From: Ohtaekwangia sp.
GTDB lineage: Bacteria; Bacteroidota; Bacteroidia; Cytophagales; Cyclobacteriaceae
Reading direction: 5' to 3'
DNA length: 64,000 bases
Assembly (NCBI GenBank): GCA_021155195.1
Contig: JAJNPV010000042.1
Span: forward strand, 1 to 64,000
Shown: positions 1 to 7,387 of the stretch, one piece after another
How positions within the stretch are numbered: position 1 is the first letter of the stretch
How the letters are laid out: each line of letters opens with the position of its first letter
Translations under genes and position numbers: made by a program
The notes under the pieces: model-generated
What the model was told of the DNA's origin: nothing
Databases searched by the model: none
What the model saw: only the letters and a program-made list of their open reading frames with translations

Positions 1-6
1 CAGTCA

Positions 7-32
7 ACGGTTGTCAGTCGACTGACAACCGT
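7..32. repeat. 26-bp perfect palindrome
   Basis: The 13-base half-site at 7-19 (ACGGTTGTCAGTC) is followed directly by its exact reverse complement at 20-32. It lies just past the stop codon of the minus-strand gene at 50-1171, so it could form a hairpin at the end of that transcript. The adjoining bases 33-50 repeat related GACT/GGACTG words, which suggests the edge of an imperfect simple-repeat tract continuing outside the window. No T-run can be seen, so a terminator role is open. Confidence 0.7.
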
Positions 33-49
33 GGACTATGGACTGACGA

Positions 50-1171
50 CTATTTCAACTTAGCTACTTCCGCTTCGTATTGAGGTAAAAATTGCTTCTG
101 CTCAGCCGGCAAATTCTTGATGGCCAAGTCCCAGTATTTAAGAGCATTCTTTTTATCGCCTACCGCAGTATAGCCTCTGGCCAAACCTACGTTAGGAGTA
201 AATTTATCTTCAGGATGTTGCTTCGCGTTGTACTTAAATACTTCCATTGCTTTTTCTTTATCACCCCCGTTTAACAAAGTCCGGCCGTACATGTGAATTT
301 GCTGAACGGTTGTCTTGGGGTCTTTCATTGCCTTATCCATTTGCGCAGTAGCTTCCGCAGATTTACCCAATGCCTTATAAAGTGCGGCACGGGTTTGATA
401 TGTATTAAAATTTTCTACTCCAATAAATGGATCACTTACCGATTGATCTACCCACGTTAATGCTTCCTCCAGGTTGATTTTATTTACAGCGCAGAACTGA
501 GCAGCAGTTAACCAGTTCTCTTGTTTAAAGCCAACTGAACTTCTGAGATCTTCGCGCATTTTACTTACATAAACTTCATTGATGTTAGGGACTTCGATAG
601 TAAAAGGAACTCTTTTCTTCTCCCACCGAAGATATGCTTTTGCAGATGCAGGCAAACGATCCTCAAAACCATACGTAAGCCATTCTTTGAAAGGGGCTTC
701 TACGGGCATTACCTCTACCCGAAGAGCATCCTCTTTCGCATCGTAGAAATAACTTCCCCAGCTTGAAGAATTTTTAGAAAAGATCCACGTATAGGCACCT
801 TCTTTAGCTACCGCAAGAAAGAGTCCATATGTTCCGGCCTTTAATTCTTTGCCTTCAATTTTCACATCGTGCGAAACGGTGAATATGGTATTTTCATTTG
901 CGCCTGCACGCCACGGAGCAGCTTTAGAGGTTCCAAAACCCTGATCAATAAATCCGAAGTGTGCTACCTCACCCCAAATTTTTCCGGTTCTATCGGTTCC
1001 GTCAGGTGCATGCACATCCGGACTGCTATATGTAATGGATATTTCTACGGGTCCAATAAATTGGGTCACTTTTGATTTTTGATTATCGCCACTGGGTGGT
1101 GTGGTGAGTGCCTGTGCCAACGCACCTGAGGCTATTGTAATAAAACAAAGAATAGGAATGAGTTTTTTCAT
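50..1171 (-). CDS. DUF2911 domain secreted protein with TPR-like tail
   Basis: The 373-residue product starts with a clear signal peptide (MKKLIPILCFITIASGALAQ), so it is exported. Residues about 35-190 match the DUF2911 family seen in Bacteroidota: a conserved segment around KIWGEVAHFG, then WRAGANENT and a GTYGLFL strand. The C-terminal 150 residues are alpha-helical with TPR-like repeats (ALYKALGKSAEATAQMDKAM; GYTAVGDKKNALKYWDLA). The molecular function of DUF2911 is unknown. It is transcribed alone on the minus strand, 88 bases downstream of the lipid kinase start. The start ATG is supported by the signal peptide. Confidence 0.85.
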   Translation of the reverse strand: MKKLIPILCFITIASGALAQALTTPPSGDNQKSKVTQFIGPVEISITYSSPDVHAPDGTDRTGKIWGEVAHFGFIDQGFGTSKAAPWRAGANENTIFTVSHDVKIEGKELKAGTYGLFLAVAKEGAYTWIFSKNSSSWGSYFYDAKEDALRVEVMPVEAPFKEWLTYGFEDRLPASAKAYLRWEKKRVPFTIEVPNINEVYVSKMREDLRSSVGFKQENWLTAAQFCAVNKINLEEALTWVDQSVSDPFIGVENFNTYQTRAALYKALGKSAEATAQMDKAMKDPKTTVQQIHMYGRTLLNGGDKEKAMEVFKYNAKQHPEDKFTPNVGLARGYTAVGDKKNALKYWDLAIKNLPAEQKQFLPQYEAEVAKLK

Positions 1172-1259
1172 ATTAAGGGTATTTTGAGGTTGTGAAGATT
1201 ATTAACCTAAGCTTAAACGGGTGCAACTCAATTTTGGATAATCCCGTTTGGGGTATTTT

Positions 1260-2162
1260 CTAAACCTTTCCAGTAGATTTTGGAACCAACATGCGCAGCG
1301 ATGCTGGATGTATTTCAATTGTAAAGTTGTTGGTTGGCACCATTCCCTCGCCATCAATATGATAGGGCATAGGGTGTGGAAATGAAAGTGAGATTTTTTT
1401 TCCTTTTTCTATCTCCACAAAAGCTGAGCTTTCCAATTGTCCTGTAAACATTTTATTAGCAAACCCAACTGCTTGCGCGATGGGAACTTTGCGGATAAAA
1501 CTTATATCTAAGATGCCATCGCATACAGAAGCATAAGGTGCTACACGTGCGTTGTTTCCGAACTGCGATGAATTTGCAAATGCAATGATAAAAGCTTTCT
1601 TATGTAAAGTCTTGTTGTCAATAAAAATGTCAGTAGAGAAATCCTGATAACTGAAAAATTCTTTTAGTACCAATTTGCTATAGCCGATGAGCCCACGCTT
1701 TCCATTCCTGCCAAACAAGCCAGCAATATGGCCGTCAAAACCAATCCCCGAAACGTTAACTGAAAGTTTTTCATTTACTCTAAAAGTATCAGCGGCAATT
1801 GTGGTTTCTGAGTCAATGTATCCCAGTGATTTTATAAAATTCATAGGGATGCCAAGGTGACGAGCTAATCCGTTGCCGGATCCTTTCGGAATAATGCCCA
1901 TTACCTGGTCGGTATGTACAATTCCTTGAGCAACCTCGTTAACGGTTCCGTCTCCACCCACGGCAAAAATTGTTTTGTAATTTTTGGTGGTAGCTGCTTC
2001 TCTTGCTAACTCAGTAGCATGTCCTCTTGCTTGTGTAAATTGAATGGATGGCTCCAGACCAAGGTCAGTACAATGGGTAATAATTCGCCCTTCCACGTTG
2101 GGTTGGTAGCCCCCGCCCGAAAATTTATTGATAATGAATAATACCTTCTTACTTTCGTCCAT
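1260..2162 (-). CDS. Diacylglycerol kinase-family lipid kinase (YegS/BmrU-like)
   Basis: This 300-residue protein has the catalytic-domain signature FAVGGDGTVNEVAQG near residues 67-81, with the GSGNGLARHLG nucleotide-binding element shortly after, both diagnostic of the DAGK_cat fold. The C-terminal half is the beta-sandwich found in YegS/DgkB/sphingosine-kinase relatives (HIDGEGM near residue 268). It should phosphorylate a membrane lipid such as diacylglycerol or a sphingolipid base using ATP. Bacteroidota can make sphingolipids, so a sphingoid substrate is possible but inferred. It is a single gene, divergent from the YopX-like gene with a 34-base gap. Confidence 0.88.
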   Translation of the reverse strand: MDESKKVLFIINKFSGGGYQPNVEGRIITHCTDLGLEPSIQFTQARGHATELAREAATTKNYKTIFAVGGDGTVNEVAQGIVHTDQVMGIIPKGSGNGLARHLGIPMNFIKSLGYIDSETTIAADTFRVNEKLSVNVSGIGFDGHIAGLFGRNGKRGLIGYSKLVLKEFFSYQDFSTDIFIDNKTLHKKAFIIAFANSSQFGNNARVAPYASVCDGILDISFIRKVPIAQAVGFANKMFTGQLESSAFVEIEKGKKISLSFPHPMPYHIDGEGMVPTNNFTIEIHPASLRMLVPKSTGKV

Positions 2163-2196
2163 ACATTAATCAATAGCAAAGGTACTTTGTTCAAGT

Positions 2197-2529
2197 ATGG
2201 AATTTAGCACACGGAAAATAAAATTTAAAGCCTGGGATCAGGAGCATCGGTTGCTGATGCGACTGAATAACATTGAATGCAATAAGGGCGAGCTGATAAA
2301 GAAGAATCACATCTTGCTTCAGTTCACCGGATTGCTTGATAAAGAAGGTGAGGAAATCTACGACCGGGATGTGTTAATGAAATCGCTGGACAAATTTGTG
2401 GTTTTTTGGAATGAGATGCAGAACGGGTGGTTTTATGCACCCATAGCAGCGTTGGATATTCAAATGCCTTTTGTGGCTGCTGAGGCACAGACTATGAAAC
2501 GCTTCTGTAATTACTTTGAACTGAATTAA
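2197..2529 (+). CDS. YopX-like domain small protein
   Basis: The N-terminal half of this 110-residue protein matches the YopX family: a KIKFKAWDQEHRLL opening and the hallmark LLQFTGLLDKEGEEIYDRDV. YopX proteins are mainly known from phages and plasmids and have no well-established function. The last 45 residues (FVVFWNEMQNGWFY onward) keep the usual aromatic strand. There are no phage genes around it, so this looks like a domesticated solitary copy. It is divergent from the lipid kinase and convergent with the acyl carrier protein gene. The ATG start matches the start of the domain. Confidence 0.7.
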   Translation: MEFSTRKIKFKAWDQEHRLLMRLNNIECNKGELIKKNHILLQFTGLLDKEGEEIYDRDVLMKSLDKFVVFWNEMQNGWFYAPIAALDIQMPFVAAEAQTMKRFCNYFELN

Positions 2530-2587
2530 CAAGCAACTAAACACAAAGAGGATCACTTTGTATTCATTCGTACCTTGTTCTTTCTTA

Positions 2588-2845
2588 TTATCCTAATTTA
2601 CTTTGGATGTAGTTAACCGCTTGCCCTATGGTCTGCATTTTCTCAGCATCGTCATCCGGAATTTTAATATCGAAGGTCTGCTCAAACTCCATCACCAGTT
2701 CTGCATAGTCAAGGGAATCAATACCCAAGTCTTTCACAAAACTTGCATCGGGAGTAATTTCAGAGTCGGGGATACCTAATTTTTCGATAAGGATGGCGTG
2801 TACTTTCTTTTGAACGTCCTGCATAGGTTTTTGACTGTTGTTCAA
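2588..2845 (-). CDS. Acyl carrier protein (stand-alone, specialised)
   Basis: This is an 85-residue, acidic four-helix protein with the phosphopantetheine attachment motif GIDSLDYAELVMEFE; Ser44 (approx.) would carry the prosthetic group. It is slightly longer than a typical AcpP and reads DSLDYAE where the housekeeping form usually has DSLDTVE. It is not next to fabF or rnc, where the main acpP normally lies. It sits 45 bases downstream of the histidine kinase on the same strand, so it may be the last gene of that operon. It is probably a dedicated carrier for a lipid or secondary pathway; the partner enzymes are not in this window. Confidence 0.88.
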   Translation of the reverse strand: MNNSQKPMQDVQKKVHAILIEKLGIPDSEITPDASFVKDLGIDSLDYAELVMEFEQTFDIKIPDDDAEKMQTIGQAVNYIQSKLG

Positions 2846-2890
2846 AGCTAATAATCTTTCGGGATTTTCCGTTTGAGAGCCTTAATTACT

Positions 2891-4243
2891 TTAAAACCGA
2901 AGGAGGAACTCAGTACCCTCACCCAGGGTCGACTTAACAGTTATATTACCTTCATGCTGGCGCATGATCTGTTTGGACAAACTTAATCCAATGCCCGAGC
3001 CCGATTTCTTGGTTGAAAAGAATGGAATAAAAATTTTCTCTTGTGCTTCGCTATCAATACCCGCTCCATTGTCCTTTACAGAGATAACAGCCCTACCTTT
3101 TTCATTCGAAAAGGCAGTTAGCTCAATACGTCTATCAACTTGCTCGTCAAAAGCCTGAATGGCATTTTTAATCAGATTGATAAGTACCTGTTCAATCATC
3201 GTTTTATCGGCCAGGATAAAAAGATTCTCAGGTTTTACTTCGATACTTACATTGATGGATTGATCAGCTAATTCTTTTTTGTGCAACAGAGCAAGTTCTT
3301 CCAATAATTCTTTAACGGGAACTTCCGCCAGTTTTGGTTTCGGGATCTGAGTCAGGTTTCTAAACTCTTTCACAAACCGAATCAACCCTGCACTCCGTTT
3401 GCTAATTGTTTGAAGTGACAAATACATGTCTTCTAAATCACTTCTTTTTAGAGGTACATCAATTTGTTGATCGATACGGAGTTTTAAGTCATCCTCAACA
3501 ATACCGGCTAATGATGAAATGGGGGTAACCGAGTTCATGATTTCGTGTGTAAGCACCCGCACCAGGTTTTGCCAGGCCTCCATCTCTTTTTCTTCCAACT
3601 CGCTTTGTATGTTGCTCATTGAAATAAGCTTTACCTCTTCATCCCGTAAGGTTAGTTCGATTGCAAATACAGAGAGTTGTATTGTTTCATCACCAAATTT
3701 TAAGCGTAGTAATTCGCGGCCACCTGTTTTCAGTTTCACAAATGTATCCACCAATGTTTCGCTTACTTCTTTTAAATCTGAAAGTTGATCGGCCTTGTTT
3801 ACGCGTAACAATCGTTTTGCAGCGCTGTTCATAATTTGTATAGAACCATCTTTTTTGAACGTGAGCAATCCGATGGCCACATGCTGAACAATGTTTTTAA
3901 AGAACTGATATTCTGAATCTCTTTCTTTACGAGACACGCGTAGGCCAGCAAGGGCTTCATTCAGTTCCTTGTGTAGCCTTTGAATACTGGGGTCGTCACT
4001 ATCTGTCTTAAAACTTTGTGATAAATCATCAAACCTTACAGAATCAAGAAAACTGGCAATGTTTTCATTAGAAGTATCCAGGGTTTTCATAAGCTTGGAA
4101 AGCTGAAAAACGATGGCACCCAATAAAGCGAGTATCAATAAATAACTTCGATTATTGGCTGTTAGCAAGAAAGCAAAAACCACAATAGTAAAAACGAGTA
4201 TGCCTACCCGTGTTACTAATGGGGATCGCCAATTAAAGTCCAT
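2891..4243 (-). CDS. Sensor histidine kinase (NtrY/AtoS-like)
   Basis: The 450-residue product begins with two close transmembrane segments (residues about 10-45), then a linker and a PAS-like region (FFKNIVQHVAIGLLTFKKDG near residue 120). The dimerisation/phosphoacceptor helix contains LTHEIMNSVTPISSLAG (His near 234). The GHKL ATPase has the N-box LINLIKNAIQAF near 354, a DNGAGID G1 box and GSGIGLSLSKQIM. It overlaps the upstream response-regulator gene by 11 bases, so the two are translationally coupled partners. There is almost no periplasmic domain, so it probably senses a membrane or cytoplasmic signal. Confidence 0.92.
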   Translation of the reverse strand: MDFNWRSPLVTRVGILVFTIVVFAFLLTANNRSYLLILALLGAIVFQLSKLMKTLDTSNENIASFLDSVRFDDLSQSFKTDSDDPSIQRLHKELNEALAGLRVSRKERDSEYQFFKNIVQHVAIGLLTFKKDGSIQIMNSAAKRLLRVNKADQLSDLKEVSETLVDTFVKLKTGGRELLRLKFGDETIQLSVFAIELTLRDEEVKLISMSNIQSELEEKEMEAWQNLVRVLTHEIMNSVTPISSLAGIVEDDLKLRIDQQIDVPLKRSDLEDMYLSLQTISKRSAGLIRFVKEFRNLTQIPKPKLAEVPVKELLEELALLHKKELADQSINVSIEVKPENLFILADKTMIEQVLINLIKNAIQAFDEQVDRRIELTAFSNEKGRAVISVKDNGAGIDSEAQEKIFIPFFSTKKSGSGIGLSLSKQIMRQHEGNITVKSTLGEGTEFLLRF

Positions 4244-5600
4244 ATTTTTCCATCCTTCTGTAAAGTGATGCGCGCGTTAAGCCTAGTTCTTCAGCTGCCT
4301 TTGAAATATTTCCATTGTGTAGATGAATAGCTTTTACTACCGCTGCTTTTTCCACCTCATCAAGGTTTAGCGAGTCGGTTGAAGATTCATCAGTTCCTTT
4401 GCGGTTAAACAGAAAATCACTTTCCTGAAGTGTAGGTGAATCGGCCATGATCACAGCCCGTTCAATGGAATGCTGAAGCTCGCGCACGTTCCCCGGCCAC
4501 GGATACTTTTTTAACTTATTGATGGCTGCCGGTGAAATGGTGAGGACCTCCTTTCGATACTTTTTTGAATAATAGTTTAAGAAATGAGTACCCAACATAG
4601 GTATGTCATCTGTCCGATCACAAAGGGGAGGAATCGTAATCTCTACTGTGTTAATTCTATACAGTAAATCCTGACGAAACTTCCCTTCCTTTACCATTTG
4701 GTGTAACGGCATGTTTGTAGCACATACCAATCTAATATCAACATCAATGGGTTGATTGGCACCAACACGTGTTACCTGGCGTGATTGTAGCGCACTTAAT
4801 AGTTTGCTTTGAAGGCTTAAACTTAAATTTCCGATTTCATCAAGAAACAAAGTGCCACCATTCGCTAATTCAAACCGTCCGGGGCGGTCTTCGCGGGCAT
4901 CCGTGAATGAGCCCTTCTTATGACCAAAGAGTTCGCTTTCAAAAAGAGTTTCTGTAATGGCTCCCATATCAACAGCCACAAACGAATTATCTTTTCGTAA
5001 TGATTTTTGATGAATAGCACGCGCTACTAATTCTTTACCCGTTCCATTCTCACCAAGAATTAAAATGTTGGCATCTGTTTTGGCCACTTTATCAATCAAG
5101 GAAAAAACTTCTTTAAGAGCGGTGCTCTCACCAATAATATCCCGAAAGGGTTGACTGATTTGCTCTTCCAGCATTTGCTTTGCCTTGCGCAACTTATCAA
5201 CCTCGTTATAGGACTTTTTTAGTTTTATAGCAGTTGAAATAGTTGCCACCAACTTTTCGTTTTGCCAGGGCTTAAGAATAAAATCTGTTGCTCCTTCTTT
5301 TAATGCACGCACAGCCATCTCTACATCGCCAAATGCAGTGATCATTATCACAACCGCATCAGGATCACGTTCTTTTATTTGTGCTAACCATTGAAACCCT
5401 TCTTTACCGCTGGTTGTGTCTTTACTAAAATTCATATCCAGCAGGATAACATCGTACGTATCGTTATTAAGTAAAAATGGAATTTTGTTTGGATTCTTTT
5501 CAATAATAACCTGATGCCCCGATTTCTTTAAAAGCATTTTTGCCGCCAGAAGTACATCTTCATCGTCATCAATCATCAGGATTTTGCCGCCTTCGTTCAC
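4233..5600 (-). CDS. Sigma-54-dependent NtrC-family response regulator
   Basis: The 455-residue protein has three parts: a receiver (phosphoacceptor Asp in VILLDMNFS near residue 56), an AAA+ sigma-54 activator domain (Walker A GENGTGKE near 183, Walker B GGTLFLDEIG, arginine-finger region) and a C-terminal Fis-type HTH (GNISKAAEELGLTRASLYRR). The sigma-54 contact loop reads GSFTDA instead of classical GAFTGA. It is the first gene of an operon with the histidine kinase (11-base overlap) and possibly the ACP. The 132-base region upstream (5601-5732) should contain the promoter, but I see no convincing element. Confidence 0.93.
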   Translation of the reverse strand: MNEGGKILMIDDDEDVLLAAKMLLKKSGHQVIIEKNPNKIPFLLNNDTYDVILLDMNFSKDTTSGKEGFQWLAQIKERDPDAVVIMITAFGDVEMAVRALKEGATDFILKPWQNEKLVATISTAIKLKKSYNEVDKLRKAKQMLEEQISQPFRDIIGESTALKEVFSLIDKVAKTDANILILGENGTGKELVARAIHQKSLRKDNSFVAVDMGAITETLFESELFGHKKGSFTDAREDRPGRFELANGGTLFLDEIGNLSLSLQSKLLSALQSRQVTRVGANQPIDVDIRLVCATNMPLHQMVKEGKFRQDLLYRINTVEITIPPLCDRTDDIPMLGTHFLNYYSKKYRKEVLTISPAAINKLKKYPWPGNVRELQHSIERAVIMADSPTLQESDFLFNRKGTDESSTDSLNLDEVEKAAVVKAIHLHNGNISKAAEELGLTRASLYRRMEKYGL

Positions 5601-5732
5601 AGTAGATAGGTTTAAGATTTATTTTATAGAGGAAAAATTATGCCAGCGCGTTAACCGTTCGCAAATGGCATTTTTATTAGTTTTGTTGTGCTTATACGTA
5701 CAAAGATGTTCAAAAATGAACAGAGTTAAAAG

Positions 5733-6533
5733 CTAAGGAGCTTCTAGGGAATAGGAGTAAAGCGTTGCTTTTCCCTTCGAGTCTAAGGTAATGATTCGTT
5801 CATCGGTGAGGATGGCTTGTTGGGTATCGATGGGTAATTGCACTTCGTGCTGTTTTTCGTTGAGGATGTTGATGAACTTCAGTTTATTCTCGTGCAGGTA
5901 GTAAAGATCTTCACCATAGAAGTAAAAACTTGTAAGGTTTGAAACCTCAATCTTACTAATCACATTTCCCAAATGATTAAGAATAAGAATACCAGAGTTT
6001 TTATCCAAGAGAAAAATAAGATTGAGGTATTCACGCAGGTAAATAAAGTCATTGTTTAGTGATAGAAGGGTAGAGTCAATTCCAAATTCATGAATTACTT
6101 CATTGGTGAATCGATTTACTTTTTTCAATGAGAGATCAGCATGATCTAAAATCCATAGCTTATTATCGTGTGTTGGACAAACCAAATAAGGCTCAACAGC
6201 AAGCGCAGGCTCAAGCTCAAACTCTTGTCTATTTTCAAAGTTGCGACCAGTAATCATATACTTCTGCTTACTACGAACATACATAAAAACAGAGGGCTGA
6301 TACCATGGCTCAACGAGAGTAAGCGCCTTCTCGAAAGCTGAGGCAAGTACTTTTCCATCGGGATCGTACTTTTTTATTTTACCATCTTTCTGGATAAGAA
6401 AAAAATTACCCAAACGATCTTCAGAAATCAGCGCTACATTTTTGGTTTTCCACTCTTTTACCTTTTTAAGATCAGATTGAGAACTCGCAATAAAGGGAAT
6501 GAAAACAAACGATAAGAAAATCAGTTTACGCAT
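5733..6533 (-). CDS. Secreted beta-propeller-like protein of unknown function
   Basis: This protein is about 266 residues from the ATG at 6533, which gives a good signal peptide (MRKLIFLSFVFIPFIASSQ); a TTG three codons upstream is also open. The mature part consists of short beta-rich repeats (DRLGNFFLIQKDGKIKKYDP, DNKLWILDHADLSLKKVNRF, DKNSGILILNHLGNVISKIE), suggesting a six-bladed propeller or WD-like fold. I do not recognise a named family. The start overlaps the 3' end of the LpxH-like gene by 8 bases, so the two are probably co-transcribed. Confidence 0.75.
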   Translation of the reverse strand: MRKLIFLSFVFIPFIASSQSDLKKVKEWKTKNVALISEDRLGNFFLIQKDGKIKKYDPDGKVLASAFEKALTLVEPWYQPSVFMYVRSKQKYMITGRNFENRQEFELEPALAVEPYLVCPTHDNKLWILDHADLSLKKVNRFTNEVIHEFGIDSTLLSLNNDFIYLREYLNLIFLLDKNSGILILNHLGNVISKIEVSNLTSFYFYGEDLYYLHENKLKFINILNEKQHEVQLPIDTQQAILTDERIITLDSKGKATLYSYSLEAP

Positions 6534-7302
6534 GAGCCTCAAACTTCTTTAATGAAACAACATTGCCATTATATTCAGCATAGGTATCAAAATGCACCCA
6601 CTCACCTAAATTGATGTACCTGCTTGATGGGGAAACTTCCAAGTCAAGAGGCAGGTGACGATGACCAAATACATAATAATCATGGTGCTGGGTTTTTTCT
6701 AACTCACGGCAATAGGTGAGAAGAAATTCATTTTCTTCGCCTGTAAATTTTTCTTCAAGCTTCATATTACTGATTCGGCTTTGGCGACTCCAATAATTTG
6801 CGATACTGATGCCAAGGTTTGGATGGATGCGCGCGAACAACCACTGACAAACGCCACTGTTAAAAAATTTCTTTAGAATCTTATACGTAGTGTCACCAGG
6901 ACCTAGTCCATCGCCATGGCCAATTAACAATTTTTGAGTACCGCAGTTAATTGTTTGTGGTTCGCGATAGATGACAATGCCCAACTCTTTCTCGAAATAG
7001 TCGAACAACCACATATCATGATTACCTGTAAAGAAATAAACAGGGATGCCACTGTCCCTTAACTCTGCCAACTTTCCCTGAAATCGGATAAAACCTTTCG
7101 GGATTGCATGACGATATTCAAACCAGAAATCAAAAATATCGCCCAACAGATAGATAGCATGAGCATCGGCTTTAATTGAATCAAGCCACGCTATAATCCT
7201 CTTCTCGCGTGCGATACTGCTTGCATGATCGGGCACCCCCAAATGAAAATCGGATGCAAAGTATATTTTCTTACCCGCAGGCAATTCTACTGTATGGGTC
7301 AT
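6526..7302 (-). CDS. lpxH: UDP-2,3-diacylglucosamine diphosphatase (LpxH-like)
   Basis: The 258-residue protein is a calcineurin-like metallophosphoesterase with ordered metal motifs: ASDFHLG (residues 16-22), LGDIFDFWFE (about 53-62), TGNHDMW (about 92-98), GHGDGLGPGD (about 128-137) and GHRHLP near the C-terminus. LpxH hydrolyses UDP-2,3-diacylglucosamine to lipid X in lipid A synthesis at the inner membrane. The insertion after GDGLGPGD and the WFARIHPNLG segment fit the Bacteroidota LpxH-like group rather than a generic phosphoesterase. It follows ftsH, separated by a terminator-like hairpin, and leads into the propeller gene with an 8-base overlap. Confidence 0.88.
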   Translation of the reverse strand: MTHTVELPAGKKIYFASDFHLGVPDHASSIAREKRIIAWLDSIKADAHAIYLLGDIFDFWFEYRHAIPKGFIRFQGKLAELRDSGIPVYFFTGNHDMWLFDYFEKELGIVIYREPQTINCGTQKLLIGHGDGLGPGDTTYKILKKFFNSGVCQWLFARIHPNLGISIANYWSRQSRISNMKLEEKFTGEENEFLLTYCRELEKTQHHDYYVFGHRHLPLDLEVSPSSRYINLGEWVHFDTYAEYNGNVVSLKKFEAHA

Positions 7303-7335
7303 CGATTACAAATAACGGCAAAAACTGATCCAATG

Positions 7336-7362
7336 AAAAAGCCTTCCGGAATTCCGAAAGGC
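7336..7362 (-). terminator. Rho-independent terminator of ftsH
   Basis: Bases 7341-7362 form a near-perfect inverted repeat (GCCTTCCGGAATTCCGAAAGGC is almost its own reverse complement, with one mismatched pair). On the minus strand the hairpin is followed by five T residues (7340-7336). It lies 26 bases beyond the ftsH stop and before the lpxH start. Confidence 0.8.
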
Positions 7363-7387
7363 CTCTTAATAAAATATACCCGTTTAT

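Noticed and set aside
2543..2561. ACAAAG...CTTTGT hairpin between convergent yopX-like and ACP genes
   Set aside because: Six-bp stem with no adjacent T-run; too weak to call a terminator.
5601..5732. Possible sigma-54 promoter (TGGCAT...TTCC on minus strand)
   Set aside because: The -12 GC is missing and the -24 differs in one base, so the match to TGGCAC-N5-TTGC is too weak to report.
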